Below the pieces are notes generated by a model. The model did not search any database, was not told where the DNA came from, and worked only from the letters and a program-made list of their open reading frames with translations. A stretch of 64,000 bases of DNA from Microdochium bolleyi (taxonomy: Eukaryota > Ascomycota > Sordariomycetes > Xylariales > Microdochiaceae). Positions 1-10,311 of the stretch are shown one piece after another. Positions within the stretch are counted from its first letter, which is position 1; every line of letters starts with the position of its first letter. A program made the translations under genes and the position numbers. The DNA is taken from NCBI GenBank assembly GCA_001566295.1, contig KQ964276.1, positions 105,081 to 169,080 of the forward strand. The letters are read 5' to 3'.

Positions 1-238
1 CAAAGTTGTATGGGCAATAATGGGCTGGTCAAGTTCGACAGTGTCCGTGCGTGATTGTTAGGCGCTATTAATGAATTAATGACTAATTTATATATTAATT
101 AAACCCAGCACAGATACAAAGTTCTCATCTTTTCAATGCATGAACTGCCCATTTGTTATGGCTAGAGGTGGAAGGGTCTAGAGGCAGGTACCATACGGAT
201 TAAGGTACCGTAGATCTTGCAGCCCGTCTTGTGGATCG
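1..238. other. Downstream flank of the first regulator
   Basis: AT-rich sequence beyond the stop codon of the minus-strand regulator. It includes a short run of ATTAAT-type words around 65-105. I see no gene or RNA in it. Confidence 0.5.
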
Positions 239-2689
239 TTACATTTCCAGGTAACCTCCTGCAAAGAAGTCCTCCAAGTTGATGGTCGGGAGCATGTCGA
301 ACAGCGCCGAGATATCACCGTCATCAGGCTGCGTGGCGTCCCCGTTTGGTACCATATCACTTGCAGCGTCCGGGCGCGACTCCACGCCAACGCCTGTGCT
401 ACCCGAGGTGAAGGCGTCTTGGATCATGGTTGAATCGCCATCACCATTGGCATGAGCCGCCCTGGATACAGAGATCTGATCGATCCTGGTCGTGATGATG
501 TGCTCGCAGAGGCTGGTGTAGCGTGCCAGCACGACCTTGCGAGGACTGTCCCTGAACCACGCGTGCAACCGTCTCACGAGCAGCAGGTTGTCCTTGTCCT
601 CTAACCCGGACTGAGACTTGTCATAGTGCGCAAGCACCAGTGCCGCATACGTCAGACACAGGCAGCGGTTAGAGGAGATCGAGTCCTGCAGTGCTTTTGG
701 CATTCCGAGAAATGTCTGCAGCAGGGTCTGGGCTTGCCTCGCTGCGACCCTACATAGGCTTGGGCTAGGCACATGCCCAGGTACCGCTGCAATCTGGCGG
801 AGTGCAGGTGGGTGTTCTGGTAAGAACGCGGCAGGGCTGAGTTGTTCTCCCTGCTCCTCGAGGCCTCGTACGACCAGGAGCAGGCATGCTGATGCGTAGC
901 CCATCTTCAGCATCGCTGCGGATGGTAACGCTGGGAGGAAGGGGAAATGTCAGCCAGCCAGCTGGTCACTTGTGATGATGCGCCATGCGGAGAGCTCGCG
1001 GGAGGTGGCCACTTACCGAGCAAGTGTCGCCACTCGTGTCGCCAGCTCTCGAATGCGTTGCAGTCGTCGTCGTCGCTTAGCTCGGGCACCTTGTCCAACA
1101 CTGCAAGCAGATTCGAGTACAGGAAGACCTCGGCAAGCAGGATGCCGTCTTGCACTGTTGCGTCACAAAAGTTGAGAAGGAGCGGACAGTGATGTAGGTA
1201 CGACTCCGCGATCGTGGACGGTCGTCCTGACGCGGCAGTCCAGCTAAAATGCCCTTCAGCCATTTGGTCCATCTTGTAAGGATAATTATTGGTGTGGCTA
1301 AGACTTACTGCAGGTGATGGAGACAGATAGTCGACCACAGGCGGATCGCTCTGACATTTTCTGCGGACGACCGACCTTCGCGTGTCTCCTTGGCGATGCG
1401 CTCAAAGTCTATCGCTATCATGGCTTGTTTGGCACAGTAGCCTGTCAGCATCCAGCTGTCGATGAACTCTTTGCCGTCCTGTGTAGAGAATTCGTTAGTC
1501 ACGGCAACAGTCGGAGGGGTCGTGCCTGTGCAAAAGGGAAACGTACACCAGCACCGACTCTGAAGCTGTCGGAGCACATCAGGATCCCCTGAATGTCGTC
1601 CAGGCTCGGTGAATGATCTAGCAGGACCAGGCCGAGAGCTGCCTTGACTCTCATAAAAATCCTTCGGTGGAGTGTAGTCTGGGCCAGCTCGTGCTGCTCG
1701 GCAATGGCATTGAGACAGCACACGCTGTGCAGGAACGGCAGCCCATCTCGGTACCCCTGCTGGAACTCGAGCGTGGTAATTTCTGGTAACAGCACCGAAT
1801 TGTAGCTGGAGTTCCGGAAACTGCAAAGCCGAAAAGAAAACATCAGTACGTTGATGTTAGTTCAGGGGCACAGCAAGGAAATCAACGTACGACTGAAGGA
1901 GCCCCCTCGCGGTGTCCTCGTCTAGCAACTCTTCATCAATGAGCTTCACAGCGGTCGGACTCCGGACCTTCCTCAAGGGTGCCGGGAACCGACTTCCTAT
2001 CTCGCGAATGACCATAAGAGGCGCAGTCAGGGGTGTCCGGCTGGCCTCCACCCCGAGGGCGCTGTCCAAGTCCTTCATGGACATCCTCAGTGGGCGCAAT
2101 GGCGACGATGCCGGTGCCTCTGGGCACTGGAATCCCTGTGCGATACTGTCAAGTCGGGTTTCGAGGCTGATTGCTGGACTTTGCTGGCTCTGGAGACTTC
2201 TGAGCAACGCGGACATCTCCGCGAGCGTCTGATCATGTCTTTGCATCCTGTGTACCGGCCTGTCAGCACTCAAAATCCAACAAGCTCCAATCTGCCTATC
2301 AACGATGTACGGACCTTTCTTCAAGGGCTGCAAACCTTGCACCGACCTCGTCCTCGTCCTGCGGTATGCTCGGTGGAGCATCCTTGCGAGAGCATTTTGT
2401 TCTATGTTGCGGGAAACTGTCAGCACAGAGAATCTCGGGGGAATGATTTGGAGAAAGCCCACTTCAAGGCGTGACACCGCGTGCATGACCGTAGGGCGAA
2501 GTCGTAGTCGCAGCGGCACTTGAGGCGCTGACATGAGATGCACGAGACCACACGCCGGCGGATCTTGGCTGGCTCCTGGCCGTGGACCTGGTCATCACAA
2601 GCTGCACGCTTGCCTCCAGGCAGCGACGCAAGCGGCATTGCGCCTTCCAGGATCTCGGTTGATCTTGGCCGTGATGGAAGTTCGGTCAT
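239..2689 (-). CDS. Zn2Cys6 fungal transcription factor
   Basis: Likely nuclear DNA-binding regulator. Near the N-terminus the cysteines run CISC-x6-C-x8-CTRC; the sixth cysteine follows a small intron (splicing gives HALKTKC, the expected six-residue spacing). A second intron links this to a long helical region with the look of the fungal-specific regulatory domain, for example LPFLHSVCCLNAIAEQHELA and AEVFLYSNLLAVL. The C-terminus, ISALFDMLPTINLEDFFAG, is an acidic/hydrophobic stretch typical of activation tails. The start at 2689 (MTELPSRP) is the first ATG that leaves a sensible basic N-terminus; an upstream in-frame ATG lies at 2737. At least five short introns break the gene. Its neighbours are a dioxygenase on the same strand and a divergent NCS1 transporter, which it may control; that link is inferred. 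Target and inducer are unknown. Confidence 0.85.
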
Positions 2690-3056
2690 TGTTCTCAGGG
2701 AGTGGGTTCGCCAAAGGAGCGACCCCAGAACCCACATTGAACCTTGGGTTCATTAGCCGACCAGGAGCGCGGTTGCACCCAATCACGTTGATCCACCCTT
2801 ATCTCCTCCATGACTAGCATGCCGCCTCCCTATACTGCCACTACGGCATTGCTAAGGTACGCTTATCCATGGCCGAAAGATACCTTAGAAATCCCTATAA
2901 GGCGCAATACAGTCCATCTAGTGATCATTGAATCACACTGGGCAAGCATTGCTATGACTTTTCAACCGGACTTTTCGCAAATGTTTTCATCATGGTCTAC
3001 AATAAACAGGAGGACCCTCAATCATAGGATAACTTTTGTTTTGCACACACCCGCAT
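2690..3056. other. Spacer between dioxygenase 3' end and regulator 5' end
   Basis: About 370 bp holding the promoter of the regulator (minus strand) and the 3' end of the dioxygenase gene. No repeat, RNA or recognisable operator was seen. Confidence 0.4.
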
Positions 3057-4281
3057 TCATTGCTTCGGCACATCAAAAGTTTTCTCGAAGCGTAGTCGAC
3101 ACCACTGTTGAATGCCAGGTCTTGGTCAGCTCGAGATGGGAGAACAGACACAACGCTATCAGCACTTACCTCGCCGCAGCTAATAGGTTCATACTTGGCC
3201 GGGTTCTTCTCGCTCGTGCAAGAAGGCAGGACTGCACACTTCTCGTTGTGGTTCAGACCGAAGAAAAAGGGCATCGAGTACCTGTCGACGGGAGCGTGGT
3301 TGTAGACGCGGTGCACCGTCGACTTGAACCTGTCGTTGGACAAACGGTTCATGAAGTCACCAATATTGACGACGAATGTGTCTGCCAACGGCGGCACCTT
3401 CACCCACTGGCCCTCCTTGGTCAGCACCTGGAGCCCACCCACGCTGTCCTGCCACAAGAAGGTGAAGCACTGCAGGTCTGTGTGAGCCCCGAGGCCAATG
3501 TCAACGATGCCCTCTGTTGAGCCCTCGTTCTTGGGGTAGTAGTTGAATACGCTGTCACTATTGAACTAGTTAGTGGCTGCTGTGTCTCAAAAGGGCTCAA
3601 GTCAAGTGCTTACCTGCCGGGATATGTGACCAGGTCATCAAAGTAGTCCTCCGGCGCATCCAGAGCCATTGCGAACAGCTTGATCATGCGCCTCGCGAGG
3701 GTGATGCACTCCTGCCAGTACGCCACCAGGTCTTTCCTGAAGTCTGGCAGATGGGATGTTCCCTCCCACACAAACTCCTCGACTTTGAGCCACTGCTTCA
3801 CATCCTCTGGCACAGCTGCCGGATCTTTCGTTTCCGGGTCATGGCGTGGGTCGTAGCGGAAGCTGAAGCCCTCCCGGTTGTCTCGCTTCTCTGTTGGCGA
3901 GATCTTGCTCGCATGCTTCCTCGACCACCCGTTGAAGAACTTGGAGTTATCCGCAGAGGCCCTCTCTTTCAGGCTCTCCGGCTGCGTGAAGAATGCCTGA
4001 GCCTGCTTGAAGGTGGCGTCGATGGTGTCCTTTGGAATGCCATGGTTCTTGATGTAGAAGAAGCCCGTGTTCTCGGCGGCGTCGCGGATTGTCTCGGCTA
4101 GAGCTCTCCGCTGTGCCTCAGTGCCGCTGATGTCCGAGAGGTCGATAATTGGCACTTCGGCAGACGTGCAGTCTCGAGCTGGCGTGCGGAGAACGTCCCG
4201 GAACACCGGCCCGTAGGCAGACATGAGCTCCAGCTTGTAGCTGTCGGCAGCCGGAGCTGCAGTCTCTGTCATAGTCGCCAT
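3057..4281 (-). CDS. 2-oxoglutarate/Fe(II)-dependent dioxygenase, isopenicillin-N-synthase-like
   Basis: Soluble non-haem iron oxygenase of the DIOX_N plus 2OG-FeII_Oxy architecture, 367 aa from three exons (4281-3614, 3557-3170, 3104-3057). The N-terminal domain starts at about residue 38 (VPIIDLSDI) and includes NTGFFYIKNHGIP, a family hallmark. The iron ligands are visible as HTD (GLGAHTDLQCFTFL) and the distal His in STVHRVYN; DRYSMPFFFGLN carries the Arg/Ser of the 2-oxoglutarate site. The last exon encodes CGEWCRLRFEKTF, the usual family ending, which fixes the splice site. The start at 4281 (MATMTETA) is preferred over in-frame upstream codons because the domain begins right after it. 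It is divergent from an NCS1 transporter 708 bp away. That pairing suggests oxidation of an imported nucleobase-like or other heterocyclic compound; the substrate cannot be read from the sequence. Confidence 0.92.
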
Positions 4282-4988
4282 GTTAGAGGTCCTGAAGTTT
4301 GCTTGGCTGCGCGTATGATTGATGCGAGGGATTGCAGCTGAACTCTCCGACACTGGCCTGCACACTCCGTCCCCGAGGTTAAAGACTCTCAGCCGCGTGC
4401 AAAGATCACGACCTTGTCGGCTGAGGTGGAGCTGAGCATGCTGGCCGACGTCGGGCGACACCGGAACTCCTATTGGCCATGCGGAGTTCCGGTCAGCGCC
4501 GACCCCTGAGCATAAAGCGACACCAATCATCTTCTCGTAATTGCTGAGCTCCGATAAGACCCCGGGGCTTCTTCCGTGGCATCCAGGGTCCAGTTACCCA
4601 CGCCCGGTGACTATCTCCACTAGCTCGGGCGGCCCTGATAAGAGAGTCATGCACTTCTGCCTCCTCGTCTGCTATTGATGCCTCCAAATTTGTGATCCTT
4701 GGCAGTGTGGCACAGCTAGTTCTGGCCATGAACGGCCATAGACTACTACCGACCGGGCGCCAGGGCTAGATATTCCTCAAGCCAAGCTGATAACACACTT
4801 CCGGGCTGCTTCCTTGACATCACGGCAGTATTCAACATAAGAACTAGGCGATCCGGCCAACTCTTGTGTCTCCCCAGGCCGATGTGGAAGACCGTGTGAT
4901 CACGTCTTTGCTCTCTGCGACTACGCCCAAGTGTTTTCAAGACCAACATTAGTACGGCACCCGTCAGCTCAAGAAAAAAGAAGTCGGC
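4282..4988. promoter_or_regulatory. Divergent promoter region of dioxygenase and NCS1 transporter
   Basis: A 707-bp region between two divergently transcribed genes. Its main feature is the perfect inverted repeat at 4460-4493, listed separately. Nothing else was recognised. Confidence 0.55.
4460..4493. promoter_or_regulatory. Perfect 11-bp inverted repeat, candidate operator
   Basis: ACCGGAACTCC (4460-4470) and its exact reverse complement GGAGTTCCGGT (4483-4493) flank a 12-bp spacer containing ATTGGCCAT. It lies 179 bp from the dioxygenase start and 496 bp from the transporter start. Paired CCG/CGG triplets in a palindrome are what dimeric Zn2Cys6 regulators bind, so the adjacent regulator (239-2689) is the obvious candidate; this is inference. 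Confidence 0.5.
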
Positions 4989-6788
4989 ATGCGGCTGTTC
5001 AACAAGTCCTTCTCCCTGTCGGCGACCGGCGCCCAGGAGATCAAGGGCAAGAAGCTTACCCTCGACAATGACGACCTGCGGCCTCTCAAGCTCGCCGACC
5101 GCACGTGGACGTACTGGACCTACTTCACCTTCTGGTTCAGTGCAGTCGCCACTGTGACCAACTGGTACGCCGCGTCAGCCGCCCAGGCTCTCGGGCTCAG
5201 CATGTGGGAGTCGGTCGCCTGTGCTACAGGGGGCCAGGTCCTCATCTCCATCATCATGGCACTCAATGGCCGACCCGGTGCGACTTACCACGTCGGATTC
5301 CCCGTCGTCTGCCGCACAGCGTTCGGGGTCTACGGGGCCTGGTGGCCGACCTTCAACCGCGCCATCTCAGCTGTTGTCTGGAACGGCGTCAACCTCGTGC
5401 AGGGAGGACAATGCATCTACGTAATGCTGCACGCCCTCACCCCCAAGATTGCCGAGATTCCCAACACGATGGGCCCCGGCTCCTCCCTGACTTCCGCCGG
5501 TATGATTGGGTTTGCCGTCTTCTGGCTCATCACCTGTGGCTTCCTCGTCATCCCCGTGCCCAAGATGCGCATCCTCGTGTACATCAAGCTTGGCGTCTTT
5601 GCTGTCTCGGCCGTTGCCATGGTGGCCTGGACCGCGACCAAAGCTGGTGGCCTGGGCGCCGTCATCTCACAGCCCGGCACTGCCACGGGATCGACACGCA
5701 CCTGGCTCATCATCCAGTTCTTCCTGCTTGGCGCGTCAAACTGCGCGACCTTTGCCGCCAACGCGGCCGACTTCCAGCGGTATGCGCAGAAGAAGAACGA
5801 CGTGCTGCTCGGCAACCTCTTCGGTTTCCCCGTGAGCAACCTCATCGTGGCCATCGCGGGCAATCTCGTCTGTGCGTCCAGCCAGGTCATTTTTGGCAAG
5901 CTCGTCTGGAACCCCATCACGCTACTCGACATGCTGCAGAGCACCGACTACAGCGCTGGCAACCGCGCGGGCTGCTTCTTCCTGGCCGCCATGTTCGCGT
6001 ACAGCTGCATCTTCAGCACCATCTTCGAGAACTCCCTGCCCGCGGGCAATGACATTGCGGCGCTGTTTCCAAAATATGTCACCGTCCGCAGGGGTTTCTT
6101 CATCTGCGCGGTGCTGTCGTATGCCATCTGTCCATGGTATCTCCTGGTAAGCTGACCCTCTAATACTTCTTTTCCCCTTTGCATTGTCCTCTTACTACTC
6201 ACTCGGTATTCGAATTCACTTGCTCACACGTCTTCTTCCCTGGCATTGCAGGGCTCTGCTCGCGTCTTCGTCTCGTTCCTCGCCTCGTACCAGATTTTCC
6301 TCGCGACCATCACTGGCATCCTGCTCGTCAACTACTACCTCATCGCGCGCGGCGTCATTGCCATCCCCGACGCTTTCACCCCGTCCCCGGAGGGCAAGTA
6401 CTACTTCACCCACGGTTGGAACGTTCGCGCGTACATCGCGTACGTGGTCGGCATCGCGCCCAACTTCTACGGGTTCCTGAACAACATGGGCGTCGCGGCC
6501 CCGATCTCGGTCACGCGGTTCTACTACTTTGCGTACTGGGTCGGTTTGTTCCTATCGGGCGGCGTGTTCTGGGTGCTCTGCAAGGTGTGGCCCGTGCCGG
6601 TCATGGAGGAGAGGTGGAAGGAGCCGATGGACTATGTGCGGGAGGAGGAGCGGGCGGAGAATCAGATCAGTGGCGCGGAGGGTGTTTCTGAGGCTGTCTA
6701 TGGGGAGGGGCGGGATTCGACGAAGAAAGGCGGATTGTCGAATGAGAAGAGCTTGGGCAGTGGCAGTGCACACTCGGTCTCCGTGTAA
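4989..6788 (+). CDS. NCS1-family nucleobase/allantoin-type permease
   Basis: Polytopic plasma-membrane symporter of 564 aa from two exons (4989-6146 and 6252-6788; intron GTAAGC...TTGCAG). The NCS1 (Fur4/Dal4/Fui1) fold is shown by the conserved N-terminal helix (WTYWTYFTFWFSA), GLSMWESVACATGGQ, NGRPGATYHVGFPVVCR, and the loop ANAADFQRYAQKK that marks the fungal nucleobase branch. About twelve hydrophobic segments are visible. The tail after the last helix is acidic, Ser/Lys rich and probably cytosolic, as in permeases controlled by ubiquitin-driven endocytosis. Family members carry uracil, uridine, allantoin, thiamine or related compounds, and I cannot choose between these. It is divergent from the 2OG dioxygenase and convergent with the carboxylase alpha gene. 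Confidence 0.93.
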
Positions 6789-6919
6789 ATGTGCTGCAAG
6801 CCGCTTTGGTTGTTATCAGTGAAAGCAATAGCTACGCTGGAATCTATTTTCGGAATCTGAAGCAAACGTGATGACTTATATGAGTATACGGCAGTGAAAG
6901 GTTTCATCCAGTGTCATAT

Positions 6920-9402
6920 TTACACGATCTCGCACAGCACGCTTCCCTCTCCAACCGCCTCGCCCCCTTTTCTGCTCGTCTTGAACGTCCCCGCCACCGA
7001 TGCATTGATACTGACCTCCATCTTCATACTCTCAATCACCATCACCGTGTCCCCGACTGCCACCTCGTCCCCGTCCTTCTTGCTCACCGACAGGATCTTG
7101 CAGGGCATGGGCGCCTTGACTACGCGCTCTGCAGGTCCCGCCGCGGCTTGCTCCACGGTCTTGCGGTAGTCCTGCATGTGCGTGAGCAGGTTGGATGTCT
7201 GGAAGCGAACCTGTGCGCCGAGGAGGGGCAGGTGGGTGTAGACGGTCACTGGGATGTCGTTCTGAAGAGGCTGTCGTGAGGAAGAGGAGGACATGTCCGC
7301 CACGCACTCGGCGCGCACGATGGTGCCGTCCACGGAGAGCGTGAGAGATGCGGCTGATGTGCGGTATTGGCTGGTAGGTAGCGGCTGGTAGTCGAGGACG
7401 CTGACTTTCGTGGAAGCGAAGTCGCATGTCTGAGCGGCCTGGCCGCGTACGAGGTTGCTGATCTGATTATATCGTGCTGCTGTCGCTGCCGCCGCGGTCT
7501 TCCCCGGCCTGCCGTCTGCGCCAGACACAAGTGCCGCACCATCATCCTGGGGTAATGATGCAAGTGTATACTCCAGGTTAGACGAAGATGCTTGTGTGCT
7601 GGCCGCGGAGTTGTGTGCGCAGAGTTTGAGCTCCTTTGGTGCCTTTTCCTCCGAGCTTGGCCAGTCGAGCGTGGTGATGACCTCGCTGTCCGCGCTGACC
7701 GGGTCAAAGCGCTGGTTGCGGAAATTGCGGCGGATCGATTTGAATCCGTGCGCCCGGGAGGCGGCACTGGAATCTCTCAACTTATGCAAAAAGACGCTGG
7801 GTAATATGCTGGCAACTTTGTGAAGATTCTGTGCTGCCGGATCTGTTGGACCCTGGAGTAACGCGGGTAGCCGCTGCGGAATGAACGAGGTGGTGTACTT
7901 GGGATCCCGGAAGGCATCTTGCAGAAGGCAGTTTCTCATAAAAAACTGGTTTGTTTTAACACCTAGGCAGACCGTGTTGAGCAGGACATCAGCCATCTTC
8001 TTGATCGCGAGCTCGCGTGTTGGCTCCCACACGACGAGCTTGGCGATCATCGAGTCGAAGTGAATGGTCACCGAGGAGCCTGACCGGACGGAGGTCTCGT
8101 AGCGCACATCCCGACCAGGACCGAGCCGGCCCTTTCCCGTCTGCCACAGCATGATGGTGCCGTTCTCGGGAAAGAAGTTCCGCTGCGGGTCCTCAGCGCA
8201 GAGTCGGCACTCGATGGCATGGCCTATCTGCTTGACCTCGGCCAGCTCTGGCAGGTGTCGAAGGTTGCCACCCGCCGCGGCGTAGAGCTGCAGTGAGACG
8301 AGGTCTACACCTGTGACCTCCTCGGTGATCGGGTGCTCGACTTGTAGTCTGGCGTTGACCTCGAGGAAGTAGAAGGTGCCCTGGTCGACATCGACGACAA
8401 ACTCGACGGTGCCCGCGTTCTGGTACCCGATGAGCATGGCGATGCTCACAGCGCAATCACTCATCTTCTTGCGGAGCTCCGGGGTCAAGAACGAGCAGGG
8501 GCTCTCCTCGATAACCTTCTGGTGGCGCCGCTGGACGGAGCACTCGCGCTCAAAGAAGCTGACGACATTGCCGTGGGAGTCGCCCATGATCTGAATCTCG
8601 ACGTGCTTGCTCTTCTCAATGTACTTCTCCAGGATGCAGTCGCTAGACCCGAAGAATCGCTGTGCCTCAGACTGCGCCCGCTCCAGCTCGCTCTTGATCT
8701 GCGACTTGTCCCTGATAACGCGCATCCCCTTGCCACCACCGCCCGCTGAGGCTTTCAGCATCACCGGCAAACCGATCTGCACAGCGGCCTCCTCGAGCTC
8801 TTCAGACTGCTGGCTGGAGCCCATAAAGCCCGGGATCAGAGGCACCTCGGGCGCGTGCTCCTTGAGGAAGGCCTTGGAGCTACGCTTGTCGCCCAGCGTG
8901 TCCATTGCGCCGGCAGTCGGGCCGATGAAGATGAGCCGGGCATCACGGACCTTGGTCGCGAAGTTGCCGTTCTCGCTGAGATAGCCATAGCCTGGGTGAA
9001 CGGCATCGGCTTGCGTGCTCAGGGCAGTCTTGATGAGGTATTCGATGTCGAGAAAAGGGTTAAGGGCAAGCTCGAGGATGCTGCCTGCGAAGACAGCCTC
9101 GTCGGCGAGCTGGACGTAGCGGGAATCCTCATCTCTGAAAGCAAGGCTGATGTCAGCATGATGGCTGAGAACAGTGCAGGTGGGTAATGCGAGACTCACT
9201 CCTTGACGTAGATCGCTACAGTCCGGATGCCGACTTTCCGACAGGTATCAATGATGCGACAGGCGATCTCCCCGCGGTTTGCAATGAGAACGGTGCGGAT
9301 GATGGGAGCGCCGTTATGGGTGTTGTAGACGGTGGGCGCCACAAAGAGTGGCGGCCTGCTGACTGGCCGTGAGAATATGGGCTGTTGCTTGAGGACCGCC
9401 AT
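6920..9402 (-). CDS. Biotin-dependent acyl-CoA carboxylase alpha subunit (3-methylcrotonyl-CoA carboxylase type)
   Basis: Biotin carboxylase plus carrier subunit, about 805 aa from two exons (9402-9200 and 9134-6920). The domain begins at about residue 36 with IRTVLIANRGEIACRI. Further marks are HPGYGYLSENGNFA, the ATP-grasp glycine loop (ASAGGGGKGMR), the EKYIEKSKHVEIQI block and EVNARLQVEHPITEEVTGVDLV. The carrier domain has VIESMKMEV with the biotinylated lysine near the C-terminus. The region between carboxylase and carrier (roughly residues 510-730) is long and Ser/Ala rich compared with the usual 700-725-residue MCC alpha. The N-terminal extension has Arg/Lys and no acidic residues, so it could be a mitochondrial presequence. 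No PTS1 is seen (ends CEIV). It is paired with the beta subunit 910 bp upstream on the same strand. Geranyl-CoA carboxylase alpha is the main alternative identity. Confidence 0.92.
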
Positions 9403-10311
9403 GTTGTGTTGCGTTCACCCTATGAATGCGTCCGTGTGGTGTGGTGCAGGTCGGTGGTGAAGCAGTGCCTTGCTGAAGCAGAGCTCGCGATCTTGACAAT
9501 ATGTTTTAGCAGTCCATGCACACAGCACATACAGACTGGTCCGGAAGCTCGCCTCAACTGTCCCCGCGTTGCGAGTGACGTGCCGGAGCTCATCTCCCTT
9601 CGGACCGGCTGCGGAGAAGCTTGGCGGCGTGCGGAGGCCGGTGGAGCCTGGACAGACCTGGAACGACCGGTCCGGGCCCGGACCGAGAGATGCAGCGACT
9701 GTCTCCCAGCAGTCCGGACTCTGGACACACTTGTTCCCCTTGCTACCCCGCACGCGGCTTGACGGTAAGTCCGGGGCTCCCTTCGCGGTCCCACGGGCGG
9801 ATGGGTTCTCCGCGTGGGGACTTTTGGGGCTGGCTTTCGAGAATCTCGGGCTTTGTATCCGATGCGTGTCTCGAGTGTTTGGTGTCAATGCTCCAGGAGG
9901 CACAAGACTGCTACCGCGGCGTTGGCCCGCCACTGCCAATGGGGAACTATCCCCTCTCTACGAGAAGCGTTAACATGGTGTCGCAACGACTGCAATTTAT
10001 CACAAAGTGAGCGATTGGCCTGACGGCATTGTTCGTATTATCGGCGGGCAGAAGTGATCGTTCATCGTCGAATTTGTGCTGTGCGGTTATGCTGGCAATA
10101 CACTTTCTCGTCCGAATGTTTTGCTTCACACTAACTTATGTCGAAAGATTGTGGTCTTTTTATTGTTCGTGTAACAGATTGAACATTTCGCTGCCTTACA
10201 TGAACACGATGGCGATAACTTTCAGAATGCGGTGCAACGTGAAAGAAAATCAAATGCTGAACCAGTTCACATGCCAATGTCACCGACTTCAACACATATT
10301 CGTAAAAAGAA
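9403..10311. promoter_or_regulatory. Promoter of carboxylase alpha gene and 3' region of beta gene
   Basis: About 910 bp. The part next to the alpha gene (9540-9728) is GC rich and carries several CGGACCG/TCCGGA words, listed separately. The part next to the beta gene (about 10020-10311) is AT-richer 3' sequence with no feature seen. Confidence 0.6.
9540..9728. promoter_or_regulatory. CGGACCGG/TCCGGA motif group upstream of carboxylase alpha
   Basis: TCCGGA at 9540-9545, CGGACCGG at 9601-9608, CCGGTCCG at 9667-9674, CGGACCG at 9679-9685 and AGTCCGGACT at 9711-9720, all 138-320 bp before the start codon at 9402. The same words occur in the three other enzyme promoter regions of this cluster. 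CGG and CCG triplets are Zn2Cys6 half-sites. Confidence 0.55.

Noticed and set aside
5105..6052. 315-codon plus-strand ORF in another frame
   Set aside because: His/Arg-rich shadow of the NCS1 transporter exon.
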